From contig DAOVWR010000026.1 in the NCBI GenBank assembly GCA_030636545.1, positions 1-13,802 of the forward strand: DNA of 13,802 nt. The letters run 5' to 3'. Shown here piece after piece: positions 5,834 to 11,878 of this stretch. The number at the start of each line of letters is the position of its first letter. The first letter of the stretch is position 1. The translations under genes were made by a program, and so were the position numbers. A model generated the notes under the pieces. That model did not search any database, was not told where the DNA came from, and saw only the letters and a list, made by a program, of their open reading frames with translations. This DNA comes from Mycoplasmatota bacterium. GTDB taxonomy: Bacteria > Bacillota_I > Bacilli_A > Izemoplasmatales > Izemoplasmataceae.

Positions 5834-5850
5834 AACATTTGAAAACATTT
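5834..5850. promoter_or_regulatory. Direct repeat in the RHH/nnr intergenic region
   Basis: AACATTT occurs twice (5834-5840 and 5844-5850) with a 10-base period, on one face of the helix. It lies upstream of the RHH promoter. RHH proteins often bind short tandem sites, so it may be an operator, but the sequence is AT-rich and chance is possible. Confidence 0.3.
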
Positions 5851-5897
5851 TTAAAGGACATATTTAGATACTATTATGTTTTAAAGAACTATAAATG

Positions 5898-5903
5898 TAT
5901 AAT
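5898..5903 (+). promoter_or_regulatory. Candidate -10 box of nnr
   Basis: TATAAT stands about 23 bases before the ribosome binding site AAGGGGTG (5926-5933). I see no convincing -35 box at 16 to 18 bases, so the promoter may be weak or activator-dependent. Confidence 0.35.
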
Positions 5904-5940
5904 TAAGATAGAGAGAATAAATTATAAGGGGTGATTTATT

Positions 5941-7458
5941 ATGAATAACTATCGGATAGTAAATGTAAATGAAATGAGATTCATGGATGAGTATACTTGT
6001 ACACAGCTAGATATGTCTTCTTTAGACCTAATGAAACAAGCAGGTGGTGTAATCTATTTAAGTGTCATTGAAGACATTGGAATTGATAAAGCAAATGATC
6101 AAATTCTGATTGTCGTAGGGACAGGGAATAATGGAGGAGATGCATTAGTTGTTGGAGTTAATCTATTAGATAATGGTTATAAAGTAAAGATTGTAATTCT
6201 CGGAGATTTAACAGCTCAAACAAAAGAATCAAAGATAATGTTAAAAGAAATTGTTAACTATAAAGTAGATGTTTTATTCATTAATAATAAAACTAAATTA
6301 CCAGAGTTATCAAAACTATTAAGACAATCAACATTACTGGTTGATGGTATCTTTGGCATAGGATTAATAAGAGATGTAGAAGGCATTTATTATGATGTAA
6401 TTAAGCTTATTAATTTAAACTCTGTAGATGTTGTTAGTATTGATATCCCTTCAGGAATAAATGCCAACAATGGTCTTATAGCCAAGGTAGCTATTAAGGC
6501 AGATTATACCTTAATAGTTCAAAACTATAAAGTAGGTAATTTAATAAATGACGCAGTTGATTATCATGGAACCAAAGTTCTATTAGATATCGGTATTTTA
6601 AAAGTAGTCTGTAAATCTAGACGTTTCTTACTTGAGAAAGAAGATTATCAAAATTCCTTACCTGAAAGAGTTAATAATACTCATAAATATCACTATGGTA
6701 ATCTATTAACTATTGGCGGATCTAAAGGAATGATGGGTGCCCCTTTGCTTGCGGCGTACGCAGCTCTAAGAACTGGTAGTGGCTTATCATCTATTGCTTA
6801 TAAAGAAAAGTATCTTCACAATATATTTAATATTTATCCCGAAGTCATGACTTCTACATATAATAGTAGTACTGAACTATTAGATTTTACTAATAAAAAG
6901 AATACTATTATCTTTGGTCCAGGACTTGGAAGAAATGATGAAGATAACTTAGATATCTTAAGAAATTTACTTAAACTAGGAGTACCAATGGTAATAGACG
7001 CAGATGGTTTATACTATTTAAAACAGTTATTTAATGAATTTAAAAGTCTAAAGAACGTAGTTATTACTCCACACTATGGTGAGATGGCAATGCTACTCGA
7101 TACTGATACTATTAATATTCAAAAGAATCCTCTAGAACATATCAAAACTGTAACTGAAAAATATAGATTATCAGTAGTTCTTAAAGGTACTACAACAATC
7201 ATCGCTAATAAGAATTCTATGTACTTCAGTAACTATGGTAACCCTGGTATGGCAAGCGCAGGTAGTGGTGACGTACTCTCAGGTATTATTGGCAGCTTGA
7301 TTGGCAAGGGAACTAAGTTAATTGAGGCATGTCGCTTAGGTGTATTGATTCATTCAATGGCGGGAGAACTAGCCTTCGAAGAACTAGGTGAAGAATCAAT
7401 TATTGCCACAGATATAATTAAATACATCCCCGCAGTTTTAAAGGAATTAAAAGAATAA
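5941..7458 (+). CDS. nnr: Bifunctional NAD(P)HX epimerase / ADP-dependent dehydratase
   Basis: The 505-residue cytoplasmic enzyme repairs hydrated NADH and NADPH. The N-terminal YjeF_N domain (about 1-215) interconverts the R and S hydrates and shows GTGNNGGD (60-67) and SIDIPSG (166-172). The C-terminal ribokinase-like domain (about 235-505) dehydrates the S form using ADP (ATP in eukaryotes). It shows GNLLTIGGSKGMMGAP, GPGLG, VIDADGLYYL, TPHYGEM and the glycine-rich catalytic motif NPGMASAGSGD, with the likely catalytic D444. Length and domain order match the bacterial fused family (YjeF/Nnr). The ATG follows AAGGGGTG. The gene stands alone, divergent from the RHH gene, with an independent promoter for the next operon. 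It marks the start of ordinary chromosomal content to the right of the repeat array. Confidence 0.95.
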   Translation: MNNYRIVNVNEMRFMDEYTCTQLDMSSLDLMKQAGGVIYLSVIEDIGIDKANDQILIVVGTGNNGGDALVVGVNLLDNGYKVKIVILGDLTAQTKESKIMLKEIVNYKVDVLFINNKTKLPELSKLLRQSTLLVDGIFGIGLIRDVEGIYYDVIKLINLNSVDVVSIDIPSGINANNGLIAKVAIKADYTLIVQNYKVGNLINDAVDYHGTKVLLDIGILKVVCKSRRFLLEKEDYQNSLPERVNNTHKYHYGNLLTIGGSKGMMGAPLLAAYAALRTGSGLSSIAYKEKYLHNIFNIYPEVMTSTYNSSTELLDFTNKKNTIIFGPGLGRNDEDNLDILRNLLKLGVPMVIDADGLYYLKQLFNEFKSLKNVVITPHYGEMAMLLDTDTINIQKNPLEHIKTVTEKYRLSVVLKGTTTIIANKNSMYFSNYGNPGMASAGSGDVLSGIIGSLIGKGTKLIEACRLGVLIHSMAGELAFEELGEESIIATDIIKYIPAVLKELKE

Positions 7459-7507
7459 GTTTTTTAGGAAAGAAGTGAGTATTTCGAAGGATATTGTAGT
7501 TTTGATA

Positions 7508-7536
7508 TTCACTTAAAATAGAAAATAGGTTATAAT
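7508..7536 (+). promoter_or_regulatory. Promoter of the NYN/PH/membrane operon
   Basis: TTCACT (7508-7513) and a perfect TATAAT (7531-7536) are 17 bases apart, 20 bases before the ribosome binding site AAGGAG at 7557-7562. Confidence 0.6.
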
Positions 7537-7568
7537 GATATTAATTAGATAATTTTAAGGAGAAAAAT

Positions 7569-8291
7569 ATGAGTAATGAAACAAGAAAAATAGCTATTTT
7601 AATAGACGCAGATAACGTCGAACATAAACACATTGAAAACATAATGACTAAAGTTACTAGTTATGGTAATCCTGTGATTAGAAGAATATACGGAGACTGG
7701 GGAAGTCCACTCCTAAAAAACTGGCGTGAAATATTAAAAGAATTAGCTTTTATTGAAGTACAAGTAACACCTAATTCTAAATATAAAAACGCAACAGATA
7801 TCTCGTTAGTAATTGACGCAATGGATATCTTAACAGAAAGAGATATCGATATCTACTGTATTATATCAAGTGATAGTGACTACACTAAATTATCATTAAG
7901 ATTAAAAGAATCAAACAAAAGGGTAATTGGATTTGGTGATAAAAATAAATCCAATAAAGCATTTGTTAATTCTTGTGATGAGTATATTTATTACGACACA
8001 CTATCAACAAAATATAAAGATAAAGATGCAGTAACACCAACCAAAAAATTTACTAAATCAAAATTAAGAAAAGAAACTAAACTACTGAGAATCCTCAGAA
8101 ACATTATCGAAGAGTTAACTAACGATGGAGATATGAAAATTAACTTAGGTGAAGTTAAGAAACGTCTTATTAGTATATTGCCTGATTTTGATACTATTAA
8201 CTACGGATATGAAAAATTCTCAGATATGATTTATGCATTTGATTATTGGGCATTAGATGATCGAAAATATAATATTCTAAAGATTAAATAG
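7569..8291 (+). CDS. NYN-domain putative ribonuclease with C-terminal OST-HTH/LOTUS domain
   Basis: The 240-residue product has a PIN-like NYN domain (about 5-145) with the conserved acidic positions: D13 and D15-N16 in LIDADN, D77 and D83 in NATDISLVIDAMD, and D102/D104 in SSDSDYTKL. These would bind divalent metal for RNA cleavage. A LOTUS/OST-HTH domain (about 171-240, LLRILRNIIEEL to the end) is thought to bind RNA. A lysine-rich linker joins the two. Length and order match bacterial LabA/limkain-b1-like proteins of largely unknown role. AAGGAG precedes the ATG. It is the first of three genes with gaps of 11 and 12 bases, so it is probably co-transcribed with the PH and membrane genes. 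RNA targets are unknown. Confidence 0.9.
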   Translation: MSNETRKIAILIDADNVEHKHIENIMTKVTSYGNPVIRRIYGDWGSPLLKNWREILKELAFIEVQVTPNSKYKNATDISLVIDAMDILTERDIDIYCIISSDSDYTKLSLRLKESNKRVIGFGDKNKSNKAFVNSCDEYIYYDTLSTKYKDKDAVTPTKKFTKSKLRKETKLLRILRNIIEELTNDGDMKINLGEVKKRLISILPDFDTINYGYEKFSDMIYAFDYWALDDRKYNILKIK

Positions 8292-8302
8292 GAGGAATAA
8301 AG

Positions 8303-8671
8303 ATGATTGATTTCACAAATATGAAATATATTAAGATGAAAGAAGACGAAAGTTATAGTAAAAAAGTAACTGACATAATTGTTGAAGGTGAAGAAGTACT
8401 TGGATCATATAAGGCAGTAAGAGATGGAATAGTCTTCACAACTAAAAGAGTAATTATTATTAATGTTCAAGGATTCACAGGAAAGAAAGTTGATTATACA
8501 AGTATTCCATATGCTAAGTTTAATGCATATTCAATTGAAACATCAGGAGTATTTGATATGGACGCAGAACTTAATATATACGTTAGTGGTATGGGTATGA
8601 TGACATTTGAATTTAGAGGAAGATCTGATATCAGAGAGATTTCTAAATACATTACCCAATCAATTGTATAA
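8303..8671 (+). CDS. Bacterial PH-domain protein
   Basis: This 122-residue soluble protein resembles the bacterial pleckstrin-homology families found in Firmicutes (bPH, YvbH-like). After a short N-terminal helix come alternating beta strands: VLGSYKAVRDGIVFTTKRVIIINV, then a turn (QGFTGKKVDY), IPYAKFNAYSIET, ELNIYVSG and MMTFEFRG. A C-terminal helix follows. The DGIVFTTKRVIII core, with the strand just after a threonine-lysine-arginine, is typical. It probably forms oligomers or binds a partner protein; no enzyme motif is visible. A strong ribosome binding site (AGGAGG) lies 11 bases after the previous gene, which shows operon membership. Confidence 0.75.
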   Translation: MIDFTNMKYIKMKEDESYSKKVTDIIVEGEEVLGSYKAVRDGIVFTTKRVIIINVQGFTGKKVDYTSIPYAKFNAYSIETSGVFDMDAELNIYVSGMGMMTFEFRGRSDIREISKYITQSIV

Positions 8672-8683
8672 GGAGATACTAAA

Positions 8684-9112
8684 ATGAAACCTAGTATTGC
8701 AAAAATAATTAAATATGATTACTTATCAACATTGTTATTTCTTATCTCAACAATAACTACTTTACTATTAATCGCAATTATCTTTTCAGGAGTAGCAGGC
8801 GTAATGGAAATAATAATCCCTGCTTTCTTAGTAAGTATTACATTACTAGTCTTAAGAGTATTTCTGACTAGAAAACTAATCTTTAAATTAAAAGATTCAA
8901 GATTTAATGGTGTAGTACATAGAATAGATCACCATAATGGGACATTTTATATTGTTGTTAACTATGAAGTAAACACAAGAAGTTTAGGGAAAAGAATACC
9001 TTTTATTGCTGGACCTATCTTAAGAGCTAGATTAAGAAAATTAAAAGATATTCAATTATTATTAGATATGAATAAACCACGTAAAATATTTATTGCCGAA
9101 CTCTATTATTAA
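8684..9112 (+). CDS. Membrane protein of unknown function
   Basis: The 142-residue product has two or more hydrophobic segments near its start (about 14-35 and 38-62), then a basic soluble tail of about 80 residues containing a beta-rich stretch (TFYIVVNYEV). It looks like a small membrane-anchored protein with a cytoplasmic domain. I do not recognise the family. AAGGAG lies just before the ATG, 12 bases after the PH gene, and a strong terminator follows 6 bases after the stop, so it is the last gene of the NYN/PH operon. Confidence 0.8.
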   Translation: MKPSIAKIIKYDYLSTLLFLISTITTLLLIAIIFSGVAGVMEIIIPAFLVSITLLVLRVFLTRKLIFKLKDSRFNGVVHRIDHHNGTFYIVVNYEVNTRSLGKRIPFIAGPILRARLRKLKDIQLLLDMNKPRKIFIAELYY

Positions 9113-9118
9113 CAGATA

Positions 9119-9145
9119 ATAAGGGCTATTATAGCCCTTATTTTT
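9119..9145 (+). terminator. Rho-independent terminator of the NYN/PH operon
   Basis: A perfect 10-bp stem (ATAAGGGCTA 9119-9128 with TAGCCCTTAT 9132-9141) with loop TTA is followed by T residues. Confidence 0.9.
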
Positions 9146-9149
9146 ATAA

Positions 9150-9278
9150 AAAAACAGAAATAGGTTGTTCCATATGAAACATTACTTTATTTCTAAGCGA
9201 GTAGAATATAGTCAGATATTATTTAAGGAAAAAAAGGTATCAGATCACTTTGGTGTTTTGAGTGATATCAAGTTATAA
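9150..9278 (+). pseudogene. C-terminal remnant of an endonuclease/exonuclease/phosphatase-like gene
   Basis: An open stretch from 9150 contains ATG 9174 and ends in TAA at 9276-9278. The last 34 residues read like the end of an EEP-superfamily protein: YFISKRV (in intact members usually IDYIFVSK), a variable strand, then VSDHFGVLSDI with the conserved D-H pair of that family's final motif. Everything upstream is gone, because terminator and stop codons lie directly before it. No ribosome binding site precedes ATG 9174. The stop overlaps the ribosome binding site of the next gene, so the fragment may persist only as leader sequence. The family call rests on a short motif. Confidence 0.45.
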
Positions 9279-9288
9279 GGAGTAAATT

Positions 9289-9693
9289 ATGAAAAGATAT
9301 AGTACTTCAAAAAAACGAATCTGGATTCCTTTTGTAGCAATACTGTTTATTGCCGCAATAGTAGTGTATATTAGCTATAAGGATTTCTATTTATCCGCAA
9401 CCGTATTGATTATACCGTTGTTCTTTTTACCAACCATTATCCGCAACCGTAGAGGAGACCCTGATTTAATAATCATTGATACTAAATTGATTATAAGAGG
9501 AATACCAATTAATAAAGAATTTGATTTAAGTGAATACTATGAATTCAAGATTGAAAAATCAATCTTGAATATTAAAGGTATCTACGGCTATAAATTAATC
9601 GATGAAATAACGAAGAGAGATTTACTTGTTAGGCCAATTTATCAAGATTCATTAGAAGTAATAATGAAAAAATTCTATTACAAAACGATGTAA
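9289..9693 (+). CDS. Two-pass membrane protein of unknown function
   Basis: The 134-residue product has a basic N-terminus (KRYSTSKKR) and hydrophobic segments at about 12-29 and 34-50. A polar domain of about 80 residues with alternating strands follows (DLIIIDTKLIIRG, YYEFKIEK, YGYKLID). The domain looks like the membrane-associated PH-like proteins of Firmicutes, but the match is too loose to name. The ATG follows TAAGGAG at a good distance. It is followed at 15 bases by a possible 25-residue ORF and then by the thioesterase gene, and all three may share a transcript. No clear promoter is found upstream. Confidence 0.8.
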   Translation: MKRYSTSKKRIWIPFVAILFIAAIVVYISYKDFYLSATVLIIPLFFLPTIIRNRRGDPDLIIIDTKLIIRGIPINKEFDLSEYYEFKIEKSILNIKGIYGYKLIDEITKRDLLVRPIYQDSLEVIMKKFYYKTM

Positions 9694-9708
9694 ATGAGAG
9701 GTATTTAT

Positions 9709-9786
9709 ATGAACAATAGATATAATAAGAGAACAAATAAAGAAGTTAAAGAGGCCATTATTAAAGGAGTAGATACACCATGGTAG
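9709..9786 (+). CDS. Possible 25-residue peptide or leader ORF
   Basis: ATG 9709 is preceded by GAGAGG at 9696-9701. The ORF ends in TAG at 9784-9786, overlapping the first codons of the thioesterase gene (ATG 9780). The peptide is charged (MNNRYNKRTNKEVKEAIIKG then VDTPW) and resembles nothing I know. Its placement, with a ribosome binding site and an overlap, suggests translational coupling to the thioesterase gene. It could also be a gene remnant or a chance ORF. Confidence 0.4.
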   Translation: MNNRYNKRTNKEVKEAIIKGVDTPW

Positions 9787-10205
9787 ATAAAAACAATACA
9801 CACAAATTAAAGATTCAATTACGTTATTCTGATAGTGATCAGATGGGCGTTATATATCACGCTAATTATTTCTCTTTCTTTGAACAGGGGAGAACTGCGT
9901 TTTTAAAAGAACTAGGATTTGATTATTACAAAGTTGAAGAAGAGGGAATAATATTCCCAGTTAGAGATGTTAGTTGTACTTATTTAAAAGCTATGCGCTT
10001 TGGAGAAGAAGTAACGATATCTACTAAGCTCCATAAACTTACTAAAATAAAGATTACTTATTACCACGAAGTTCACAACAGTGTTGGTGAATTAAAAGCT
10101 ACAGGCTATACAACAGTTATCAGTGTTGATAAAGAAACATTTAACATTATTAAGATGGATGAGAAATTAAAAGATATCTATCAAAAATACCTTGGATTAT
10201 TATAG
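9780..10205 (+). CDS. YbgC/FadM-type hotdog-fold acyl-CoA thioesterase
   Basis: The 141-residue product has a single hotdog domain. The family signature is near the start: RYSDSDQMGVIYHANYF, with the likely catalytic D20 and the helix FSFFEQGRTAFLKELGF that follows. Further strands include VTISTKLHKLTKIKITYYHEV. Length matches 4-hydroxybenzoyl-CoA thioesterase/YbgC enzymes, which hydrolyse acyl-CoA in the cytoplasm. In enterobacteria YbgC goes with tol-pal, but no tol genes are here, so the substrate is open. AAAGGAG lies 10 bases before the ATG, inside the preceding small ORF. A terminator overlaps the stop codon. Confidence 0.9.
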   Translation: MVDKNNTHKLKIQLRYSDSDQMGVIYHANYFSFFEQGRTAFLKELGFDYYKVEEEGIIFPVRDVSCTYLKAMRFGEEVTISTKLHKLTKIKITYYHEVHNSVGELKATGYTTVISVDKETFNIIKMDEKLKDIYQKYLGLL

Positions 10206-10231
10206 GAAACTCAAATCTTGAGTTTCCTTTT
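10204..10231 (+). terminator. Rho-independent terminator after the thioesterase gene
   Basis: A perfect 11-bp stem (10204-10214 with 10218-10228) has the loop ATC and is followed by four T. Its first bases are part of the TAG stop codon. Confidence 0.9.
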
Positions 10232-10245
10232 CATTATATAAACTC

Positions 10246-10275
10246 TTTAGCGCTTTAGTGGTGTAAAGCGCTAAA
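10246..10275. promoter_or_regulatory. Perfect inverted repeat upstream of hutH (candidate operator)
   Basis: TTTAGCGCTTTA (10246-10257) and its exact reverse complement TAAAGCGCTAAA (10264-10275) are separated by GTGGTG. Each half contains the self-complementary AGCGCT, with a central CG as in LacI/CcpA-type operators. The core AAGCGCTA fits the middle of the cre consensus, but the outer positions do not. No T-run follows, so it is not an intrinsic terminator. It is a plausible binding site for a hut or carbon-control regulator. Confidence 0.55.
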
Positions 10276-10301
10276 CCGAGCCATTATTGACAAGAAAAGG
10301 C

Positions 10302-10330
10302 TTTCATTTCGATTAATATTAAGCTATAAT
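10302..10330 (+). promoter_or_regulatory. Candidate hut promoter
   Basis: A perfect TATAAT (10325-10330) has only a weak -35 (TTTCAT, 10302-10307) at 17 bases, which is typical of a regulated promoter. The palindrome at 10246-10275 lies about 27 bases upstream. The ribosome binding site GGAG is at 10349-10352. Confidence 0.5.
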
Positions 10331-10360
10331 AAGAGTAACTAAAAGTTTGGAGATGTTAAG

Positions 10361-11878
10361 ATGATTATATTAAACGGAAATAATTTAAATTTAGAGAAGT
10401 TTATGAGTGTTGCTAGGTTTAAGGAAAAAGTCGCTATTAGTGAAGAAAGTAAAGTCTTAGTATTAAAAGCTAGACAATTCGTTGATGAAGTAGTTGAGAG
10501 TGAGAGAATTGTTTATGGAATTAATACTGGATTTGGGAAGTTATCTGATGTACCTATTAAAAAAGAAGATGTTAGTGAACTTCAAAAGAATCTTTTAATG
10601 AGTCATGCTTGTGGAGTGGGATCACCTTTTTCTGATGAAATAGTTAGAGGAATGATGTTACTCAGAATCAATGCACTGATTAGAGGATACAGTGGAGTAA
10701 GACTAGAAACCTTAGATATATTAGTAGAGATGTTAAACAAAGATGTTAGCCCAGTAGTATTCGAAAAAGGAAGCTTAGGGGCTAGTGGAGACTTAGCGCC
10801 TTTATCACATATGAGTTTACCAATTATTGGACTTGGAGAGGTTTACTATCAAGATAAAAGAATGGATACAATAGATGCCTTCGTAAAGGCTGAAATTCTT
10901 CCTCTAGAAGGTTTGAAAGCAAAAGAAGGACTAAGTCTAATCAATGGGACACAAGCGATGACAAGCGTTGGAGCAATCGCTTTATATGATGCATTTAAAT
11001 TATCTAAACTATCTAATATAGCTTTATCTTTAACGATGGAATCGTTAAATGGAATTATCGATGCTTTTGATGAACGAGTTCATACTGTCAGAGGACATGC
11101 TGGACAAATATCTTCAGCTAAAGAAGTAAGAGAATATTTAACCGGTAGTAAAAATATCACAAAACAAGGAGATTTAAGAACTCAAGATGCTTATTCTATT
11201 AGATGTGCACCACAAGTTCACGGAGCAACATTAGATGCCTTAGAGTTTGTTAAAGAAAAAATCGAAATTGAAATGAACGCTGTTACTGATAATCCAATCC
11301 TTTTTGCAAATGATGGATTAGCAATTAGTGCTGGTAATTTTCATGGTGAGCCACTTGCCATGCCTTTTGATTATTTAGGTATTGCGATTAGTGAGATGGC
11401 AAGTATCTCAGAACGTCGATTAGAAAGAATGGTTAATCCAGCATTATCAAATGGACTGCCTGCTTTCTTAATTAATGGTAGTGGAATGAATTCGGGATTT
11501 ATGATTGTTCAATATAGTGCTGCTTCATTAGTTAGTGAGAATAAAGTATTAGCTCATCCTGCTAGTGTCGATAGTATCCCCTCAAGTGCAAACCAAGAAG
11601 ATCATGTATCGATGGGTACAATTGCGGCTAGGAAAGCAATGAGTATTTTAAAGAATACAACGCAAGTAATTGCGATGGAAATATTCACAGCTTGCCAAGC
11701 AATTGATTTAAGAGGTAATCAATCACTTGGTAAAATGACACAAAGAGCATATAATAAAATTAGGGAATATATCCCATTTATTAAGAGTGATGAGATTATG
11801 TATCATCATATTCATACTGCTAACGATTTGATTGAAAGTGATGAGTTATTTACATATATTTTTAAGGAGGATAAGTAA
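10361..11878 (+). CDS. hutH: Histidine ammonia-lyase
   Basis: The 505-residue cytoplasmic enzyme removes ammonia from L-histidine to give urocanate, the first step of histidine breakdown. The Ala-Ser-Gly triad that cyclises to the MIO cofactor is at 141-143 in GSLGASGDLAPLSH. The catalytic tyrosine is Y52 in VYGINTGFG. Other signatures are NGTQAMTS, RTQDAYSIRCAPQVHGA, TDNPI and GNFHGEP. Length matches the bacterial family (about 500-510). Tyrosine or phenylalanine ammonia-lyase is less likely because hutU follows. The stop overlaps the start of hutU by one base (TAATG), and the ribosome binding site for hutU (AAGGAGG) lies inside the end of hutH, showing translational coupling. Confidence 0.97.
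   Translation: MIILNGNNLNLEKFMSVARFKEKVAISEESKVLVLKARQFVDEVVESERIVYGINTGFGKLSDVPIKKEDVSELQKNLLMSHACGVGSPFSDEIVRGMMLLRINALIRGYSGVRLETLDILVEMLNKDVSPVVFEKGSLGASGDLAPLSHMSLPIIGLGEVYYQDKRMDTIDAFVKAEILPLEGLKAKEGLSLINGTQAMTSVGAIALYDAFKLSKLSNIALSLTMESLNGIIDAFDERVHTVRGHAGQISSAKEVREYLTGSKNITKQGDLRTQDAYSIRCAPQVHGATLDALEFVKEKIEIEMNAVTDNPILFANDGLAISAGNFHGEPLAMPFDYLGIAISEMASISERRLERMVNPALSNGLPAFLINGSGMNSGFMIVQYSAASLVSENKVLAHPASVDSIPSSANQEDHVSMGTIAARKAMSILKNTTQVIAMEIFTACQAIDLRGNQSLGKMTQRAYNKIREYIPFIKSDEIMYHHIHTANDLIESDELFTYIFKEDK

Noticed and set aside
7474..7511. Inverted repeat after nnr as a terminator
   Set aside because: Only an 8-bp weak stem with a loop of over 20 bases and no T-run following it.
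10287..10330. TTGACA at 10287 as the -35 box for the TATAAT at 10325
   Set aside because: The spacing of 32 bases is too long for a sigma-70-type promoter, and no -10 is found at 17 bases from it.
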